Positions 58,254-64,000 of a DNA stretch of 64,000 bases are shown here, piece after piece. Source of the DNA: Hysterangium stoloniferum (Eukaryota; Basidiomycota; Agaricomycetes; Hysterangiales; Hysterangiaceae); assembly GCA_015178975.1 (NCBI GenBank), contig WHVD01000136.1, positions 158,887 through 222,886 of the forward strand, written 5' to 3'. Position 1 is the first letter of the stretch. Each line of letters starts with the position of its first letter. Under the pieces are notes generated by a model. It had not been told where the DNA came from, made no database searches, and saw only the letters and a list, made by a program, of their open reading frames with translations. A program made the translations under genes and the position numbers.

Positions 58254-59546
58254 ATGCCACCAAGAAGAAGTACACGCGCACAGTCATCAATGCCTGGACC
58301 GTCGACTCTTCATTCCCCGTTAACTCTGTATACCAGTCAGACGCTTGCGAACCAGTCGGAACCCATGGAAGAAGCCCGCATCGAAGAAATCCCGGAAGAC
58401 CTGGACGAATCCGAGCGCGAGGACGATTCCGTGGCCCCCGACAAGGGCAAAGGTGTCGAAATCCCTCCTGAAAATCCTCCGCCTTTTCAACGACCAAACA
58501 CGAGGGATCCTACTTCTGAGTTTTTAGCAGGTACTATAGATAAATTCATGACGCACCTGCTAGAAGAACGAAAAAGAAAGGAACAAGAACCTCCACGGTC
58601 AAAAGTCAATGCTCCGGAACCCTTCACGGGTTCCAACCCAAACAAACTCTCTACTTTCCTCATGCAATGTCGCTTCAATTTCCGCGATCGCGCCGCTGCA
58701 TTCTCCACGGACTCCCGAAAAGTCAACTACGCACTTTCATATTTGTCGGGATCCGCATTGAAATGGTTCGAACCGGCTTTTAGCGGGATTACCGAGGAAG
58801 AGCCGCTCTGGCTTGAAAATTGGGAAGCTTTTGTTGAGGAGCTTGAAACCAACTTCGGCCCGTATGACCCGACAGGAGAAGCCGAGAATAGTCTCACAAA
58901 TCTTCGTATGAAGGACACGCAGCGCATCACGGACTACATCGTCCAATTCAATAATCTTGCAGCTCGTTGTCAGTGGGGCGATCCCGCTCTCCGCCACCAA
59001 TTCTACGCCGGTCTGCCGTCCCGCCTTAAAGACGAAGTCTCAAAAGGAGAAGATGGCAAGCCAAAAACCCTGTCCCGTATGCGCCTCAAAGCTCAAAACG
59101 CGGACGCACGTTATTGGGAACGTCGCGCGGAAGTTGCCCGCGAGACATCCGCGGACAAAATAAATAAGTCCAAGGACAAAAACAATAACACCAATTCGTC
59201 AACCAGCAACCAGAACTCCACGCAATCCGACAAGAAGAACGATAAAAAGTCTTCAAACAACAACAACAACAATGAGGACAATAAGGACAACAACAAGGGT
59301 CAACAGTCCGGCAAGCAAGCCGGAAAACCCGACCTCTCAGGCAAACTCGGACCTGATGGCAAATTGACTCCACAAGAAAGACAACGTCGTATGGACAACA
59401 ACCTCTGTCTCTTGTGCGGGAAACCCGGTCATCGAGTCCCGGAATGTCCGCTGGCAAAAGCAAACTCTTCAAAGGGTCGAACAGCCAAGGCCTCCACGGA
59501 AACCCCGTCGAAGGACAAACCGGCTGCCGATTCGAAAAAAGAGTAA
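58254..59546 (+). CDS. gag: Gag polyprotein of G1-e
   Basis: 430 aa, intact. Ser/Arg-rich start (MPPRRSTRAQ), acidic stretch near residues 40-65, capsid-like region at about 95-230 (KVNAPEPFTGSNPNKLSTF, then ALKWFEPAF and ITDYIVQFNNLAARC), a Lys/Asn/Ser low-complexity linker at about 300-355, and a nucleocapsid zinc knuckle CLLCGKPGHRVPEC (C-X2-C-X4-H-X4-C, about residues 385-398). It forms the virus-like particle and packages element RNA. Pol lies in the -1 frame, and the overlap ends in an A-rich slip-like stretch. The ATG is the first after the LTR and is shared with G1-d. Confidence 0.95.
   Translation: MPPRRSTRAQSSMPGPSTLHSPLTLYTSQTLANQSEPMEEARIEEIPEDLDESEREDDSVAPDKGKGVEIPPENPPPFQRPNTRDPTSEFLAGTIDKFMTHLLEERKRKEQEPPRSKVNAPEPFTGSNPNKLSTFLMQCRFNFRDRAAAFSTDSRKVNYALSYLSGSALKWFEPAFSGITEEEPLWLENWEAFVEELETNFGPYDPTGEAENSLTNLRMKDTQRITDYIVQFNNLAARCQWGDPALRHQFYAGLPSRLKDEVSKGEDGKPKTLSRMRLKAQNADARYWERRAEVARETSADKINKSKDKNNNTNSSTSNQNSTQSDKKNDKKSSNNNNNNEDNKDNNKGQQSGKQAGKPDLSGKLGPDGKLTPQERQRRMDNNLCLLCGKPGHRVPECPLAKANSSKGRTAKASTETPSKDKPAADSKKE
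59530..59546 (+). promoter_or_regulatory. Candidate -1 gag-pol frameshift site
   Basis: In the gag frame TCG AAA AAA GAG TAA ends gag; a -1 slip on the A run continues as AGA GTA AGC in the pol frame. The run is also present in G1-d (FEKRVSNP segment). The exact slip position and any downstream structure are not established. Confidence 0.5.
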
Positions 59547-62500
59547 GCAACCCCGCGGACTCCGTGCGGGTTAGGGGTTGCGTTGCCTCTCCGCGCATTC
59601 AAGAGTTCACTCACCTCAACGCATCCGCTTTTTCACATTCTGATTCATTTTTCGTTAAACTTATGTCTAATATGCTTCCGAAATTCGTTTTTTCAGCTCT
59701 CATAGATTCCGGCTCGACTCATTGTTTTTTAGATACAAAATTCACGCAAAAAAATTCTTTGTCAACTTATTCGATAAATCCCGTCGCTCTCCGCCTCTTC
59801 GATGGCACAAGTAATTCGGTTGTTACCCAAGCTTGTGATTTACCCATCAGTTTCCCTTGTGGAACATCTCAATTGGTCACTTTCTATGTGACCCAGTTAG
59901 ACTCAAGTTGCTCGGTGGTTCTAGGACATAACTGGCTTACCCGCTACAATCCGTTGATTGACTGGATAGCTAACAGTATAACATTCCGAACTCCCGCGGC
60001 GACCGAGGAAACTGCGCCTGTCTCGGCCTCCACGGCACCCATGGCCTTCCCGGCACCTGCAGTCTCGAGGACTCCTGTGATCCCTACGGCACCCACAGCT
60101 TCCCCGGAACCCACGGCACCTCCGTCCATTTCTCTGATTAATGCTGCAGCTTTTATTAGGGCTTCAAAAATGGATGGATCCCAGGCGTTCACTATCAACT
60201 TAAAAATTGATGAAGCAACTGGACGTTTCTCAACCCCAGTATCCGAATCTGAGCAAGCTGCTGACCTAGAAGGCGTCCCGGAGAAATACCATGACTTCGC
60301 GGATGTTTTTAGCAAGCGAAAAGCTGACCGGCTTCCGCCTCACAGAGAATACGACTTAAAAATCGATCTTGAAGATGGCGCCCAGCCACCCCTAGGACAT
60401 ATTTACCCGCTTTCGTCCACGGAACTATCCGCAATCCGTGATTTCCTGGATGAACATTTGTCCATAGGTTTCATTCGACCCTCAAAGTCTCCTTTTGGAG
60501 CACCTGTTTTGTTTGTCAGAAAAAAGGATGGATCCCTTCGACTATGTGTTGATTTTAGAGGACTCAATGCTGTCACCAAAAAGGACAAATATCCACTCCC
60601 ACTTATATCTGACCTGCTCGATGCTCCGCGGAATGCCCGGATTTACACCAAAATAGATCTCAAGCATGCCTATCATTTGGTCCGGATTGCCGCGGGCGAT
60701 GAATGGAAAACCACTTTTAGAACCCGCTATGGGGCCTTCGAGTGGTTGGTCATCCCTTTTGGACTCACTAATGCCCCGTCTGTTTTTCAGCGTTTTATCA
60801 ACGACATTTTCTCCGACATGCTCGATGTATGCGTCATTGTTTACTTGGACGACATTCTTATCTACTCCGAGAATCCCGCGGAACATGACAAACAAGTCCG
60901 TGAAGTTCTCTGGAGGCTCAGACAACATGGTTTATTCGCAAACGGTAAAAAATGTACTTTTGACACAGACTCCATGGAATACCTAGGTGTCATGATGGGA
61001 CCCGATGGACTCCGCATGGACGAAACTAAAGTGCAAGTCATCAAAGATTGGCCCGAACCCCGAAAAGTTAAAGATATACAATCCTTCCTCAGCTTTGCCA
61101 ATTTTTACAGATGTTTTATCCGTGGATATTCCGACATCACGGTACCCCTTACCCATCTTACACGTAAGGGTACTCCGTGGAACTTTAATGATAAGTGTCA
61201 AAAAGCTTTCAATCTTTTAAAAAATTCTTTTTCTACAGCTCCTATTCTGTCGCATTGGAAACCGGACTTCCCGCTCATTGTTGAAACGGACGCCTCCGAC
61301 TATGCACTTGGAGCCATTCTCTCTATCCAGGACTCCGACGGAGAAGTTCACCCCGTGGCTTTTCTCTCCCGGACTTTTACCGGAGCAGAGCTCAACTACG
61401 ACGTTCATGATAAAGAACTTCTGGCAATCTTTTCAGCTTTCAAAGCGTGGCGACACTATTTGGAAGGTTCAGGAGCTCCTATTGACGTTGTAACAGATCA
61501 CAAAAACCTGGAATATTTTTCTACCACAAAACTCTTGACCCGTCGGCAGGCCCGCTGGTCTGAATATCTCTCCGCCTTCAACATGATTATCCATTTTCAA
61601 CCCGGCCGTCTCGGCGGCAAACCCGACGCTTTAACTAGACGATGGGACGTCTATCCTAAAGAGGGGAGCAACGACTATGCAACGGTAAATCCGCACAACC
61701 TGAAACCTATCTTCACGAATCAACAACTTACCGCATCGGTCCGCGCAACTTTCCTCGTCAATCCCATTGTCCGTGGAATTATCATTATGGATATCGAAAA
61801 GCTACATCAAGATATTCTATCGGCAATTCCGCTAGACCCAGTTACTAAAGCTCATCTGGACAATCCCGTGGACCCCGATCAACCTCGGTGGTCTCTTGAT
61901 CAACATGGTTTCATTAGACTTGACGATAGGATCTATGTACCGGACTCCGACGGCCTCCGCCTCAGGATCCTTCAATACAAACATGATCATCCACTCTCAG
62001 GACATTTCGGGTACAACAAGACTCTATCATTAATAAGAAGAGAATATACTTGGCCCGGACTCCGTGGATTCGTTAAGCACTATTGTAAATCTTGCACTAC
62101 TTGTCCCCGCTCGAAATCTCAGCGACACAAGCCATACGGCCTTTTGAAACAACTCCCGGTACCGGAACACCCGTGGAATTCTATATCTATGGATTTCATT
62201 GAACACCTGCCGGATTCCGAAGGCTTTTCCGCTATCCTAGTCGTTGTTGACAGATTCTCAAAAACAAGGTATATTCATCCCTACTTATGATACAATTACG
62301 TCCGTGCAGTTAGCGGAACTTTTTATTATCCACGTATTTTCCCAAGCACGGAGTTCCATCCCACGTGACTTCCGATCGAGGATCAGAGTTCGTGTCTCAC
62401 TTCTTTAGATCCCTCGGAAAATCCTTGGACATGACATTACATTTCACGTCCGGACATCACCCGGAAGGTGACGGACAAACCGAACGCGTCAACCAGACAT

Positions 62501-63279
62501 TGGAACAATACCTCCGCGTATATTGCAACTATCAACAGGACAATTGGAAAACCTTGTTACCACTTGCAGAATTTGCTTACAACAATGCACCCTCGGCCAC
62601 TACTGGCGTTTCCCCGTTCTTTGCAAATAAAGGATATAATCCAAATATTACAGTACATCCAGAACGAAATCTCGCCTCTGTTCGTGCTCAAGAGTTCACC
62701 ACGGACCTCCACGAGCTCCACGAGGAACTCCGGACTGCAATATTGTCCGCCCAAGAGCAATACCAACATTCAGCGGACAAACACCGGATCCCGCCACCAA
62801 ACTTCAAGATTGGCGACCGTGTTTTATGTCAAAGCTCAATTCTTCCGGACTACCCGTCCATCAAAGAAAGCTTGCTGAAAAATATTTAGGTCCTTTTGAA
62901 ATTATCGCACAAGTAGGTTCAGTTTCTTGGACTCTACGGCTTCCGGATAGCATGCGCGCGGTACACCCGGTATTTCATGTCTCTATGCTAGAACCTTGTA
63001 CTGCTAACACTATCCCGGATCGCGTGCAATCTCCGCCTCCTCCTGTCGTCATTGACGGAGAACCCGAGTTTGAAATCTCTCAGATTTTAGATTCAAAAAA
63101 ATTGACAAGCGATCGACGCACTTGTAAAACTGCTTTACTTGGTCAAGTGGGCGGGTTACGAGGGCACCGATGAAGAAACCTCATGGATTTTGGCCACGGA
63201 ACTCGGTAATGCCACGGAAATTGTTACTGACTTTCATACAGCTTACCCACTCAAACCTGGACCATTATCGTCTCTCTGA
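59540..63279 (+). pseudogene. pol: Pol polyprotein of G1-e (frame open to 62290, then small indels)
   Basis: Aspartic protease DSGSTH near 59705, RT with [19 protein letters not shown] and YLDD (about 60845), RNase H with VETDASDYALGA, DKELLAIF and VTDHKNLEYF, integrase zinc domain (HDHPLSGH...YCKSCTTC) and the first core Asp (SMDFIEHLP). At about 62270 one extra A shifts the frame. Further single-base insertions follow near 62341, 62823, 63097 and 63125, after which the rest of the core (VTSDRGSEF, the Glu of TERVNQTLEQY), FHVSMLEPC and the chromodomain (about 63135-63210) can be read in shifting frames, ending at TGA 63277-63279. The open frame extends upstream to 59414, overlapping gag. 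With the indels as sequenced, integrase would be truncated. Confidence 0.92.
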
Positions 63280-63489
63280 CCGCACTCCGCGGACCCCGTG
63301 TTACGTTTGGACTCATTTTCACTATTCCTGTCGCCCTATGTCTCTCTTTGCTTTTACAGGTTCTGACATGTCTTGTCAAGTCTTTAAGCGGATTCCCCGC
63401 GGACTTTGGCTTTGACTTTTAATTTTATGTTTTTCTTTCACGCTTTGCTTTTATAATTCAAATTATTTTTTTATTCTATACTACTTTTT

Positions 63490-64000
63490 CAGTCTACATT
63501 TATGGGACTGTTCTTTTTCCCTGCTTCCTCAGCTATCTCCTCTGGGAGCTCCGCGACCTCCGCGGCAACCCGTCCTCATCCGATCCGGCATCCTCGGAAC
63601 TCCCGACTTGCGGCTCTTCAAAGACATAGCCGCCATACTCCGCCAGGAACTTCCAAAACTCCTCGCGGAGTCCGGACAGCTCCTTTGCCACCACAATTTG
63701 GACTTTGTTGCTCTTCCGGAGCAACTCGTTTTGGGCCTCGATGCCCTCGGCGATCCGTCCAAGGACCTCGTCCAACCCGGACAACCCGTCCGTCCCGCTT
63801 ATGTCTCGCGCCCGGATCCCGTGGCCTGCTCGTGCACAAGCGAGCACCTCGCCTTGAGGTGCGCGCATTGATAACATCCCGGCCCCCGGCCGGCCTTTCG
63901 GTTGCATTCCGTGTTCCGGTCGTTGCAACCGGAACACCGCGGCTCGTTCCGCGTCGGAAGACGGACTGGCGCCGCCTTCCTTGCCTTCTGTTGAGTTGGT
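63490..64000 (-). pseudogene. G1-e antisense accessory gene, exon 3 (partial)
   Basis: Minus strand. Acceptor CAACTCAACAG ends an intron at 63988, and exon 3 begins at 63987 as in G1-d. Cluster C-X2-C-X6-C-X9-C-X2-C-X6-C lies at about 63936-63844. A 1-nt deletion near 63810 and another shift near 63560 break the frame. Between them GIEAQNELLRKSNKVQIVVAKE is readable, and after them the family tail SPINVD ends at 63490-63492. Exons 1 and 2 are outside the window. Confidence 0.85.

Larger units (their letters stand above)
57398..64000 (+). mobile_element. G1-e, young Ty3/gypsy chromovirus (runs off the right edge)
   Basis: 5' LTR, primer site, intact gag, pol intact through RT, RNase H and the integrase zinc domain, chromodomain end, and the start of the antisense accessory gene. 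CpG content is high and no CGA to TGA stop is seen, so this is the youngest copy. All breaks are small indels confined to 62270-63950. The 3' LTR lies beyond the window. Confidence 0.95.

Overview
This window is eukaryotic, very probably from an agaricomycete (basidiomycete) fungus. The evidence is the 48-64 bp GT..AG introns, two spliced host genes of fungal type, fungal Harbinger and Tc1/mariner relics, chromodomain-bearing Ty3/gypsy elements, and old repeat copies that have decayed mostly at CpG sites. It is a transposon-dense region holding two small islands of host sequence. No rRNA, tRNA or CRISPR array was recognised.

Two Ty3/gypsy families dominate. Family G1 has LTRs TGTTACGAC...TTAACA or CTAACA. 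It appears as G1-a (1-6391), G1-b (about 13405-17174), G1-c (32266-38327), complete minus-strand G1-d (38512-47240, 5-bp duplication GTTAT) and young G1-e (57398 to the right edge), plus solo LTRs at 17879-18601, 18799-19310 and 36577-37597 and several shards. Family G2 has LTRs TGTG...CACA: two gag remnants (22764-24780, 29202-32265), a pol plus third ORF plus 3' LTR (50740-56468), and solo LTRs inside G1 copies at 13932-14566 and 43513-43986.

Layout: 1-6391 G1-a; 6392-6850 Harbinger relic; 6851-11320 host island with an intact Roadblock/LC7 gene (8843-9510, minus); 11321-20634 nested LTRs, CT-rich degenerate repeats and a Tc1 relic; 20635-29201 AT-rich sequence, G2 gag, minisatellites and a giant LTR-like repeat; 29202-38511 a G2 gag fused to a G1 pol remnant that is itself interrupted by a Tc1 hairpin element and a three-level LTR nest; 38512-47240 G1-d; 47246-50310 host island with an intact protein kinase-like gene (48347-49602, minus); 50313-56468 G2 pol and its third ORF; 57398-64000 G1-e.

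The most notable system is in G1. Between pol and the 3' LTR lies a three-exon gene on the opposite strand. It has its own TATA box, encodes a coiled-coil segment followed by a Zn2Cys6-type cysteine cluster, and keeps the same two intron positions in divergent copies. G1 also carries the hallmark of Tf1/sushi-type self-priming: the 11 nt expected at the transcript start are the exact reverse complement of the primer-binding site after the 5' LTR. A small stem-loop near the end of the LTR is the best conserved part of otherwise divergent G1 LTRs. G2 instead has a tRNA-type (TGG-starting) primer site and carries a sense-strand third ORF with its own TATA box.
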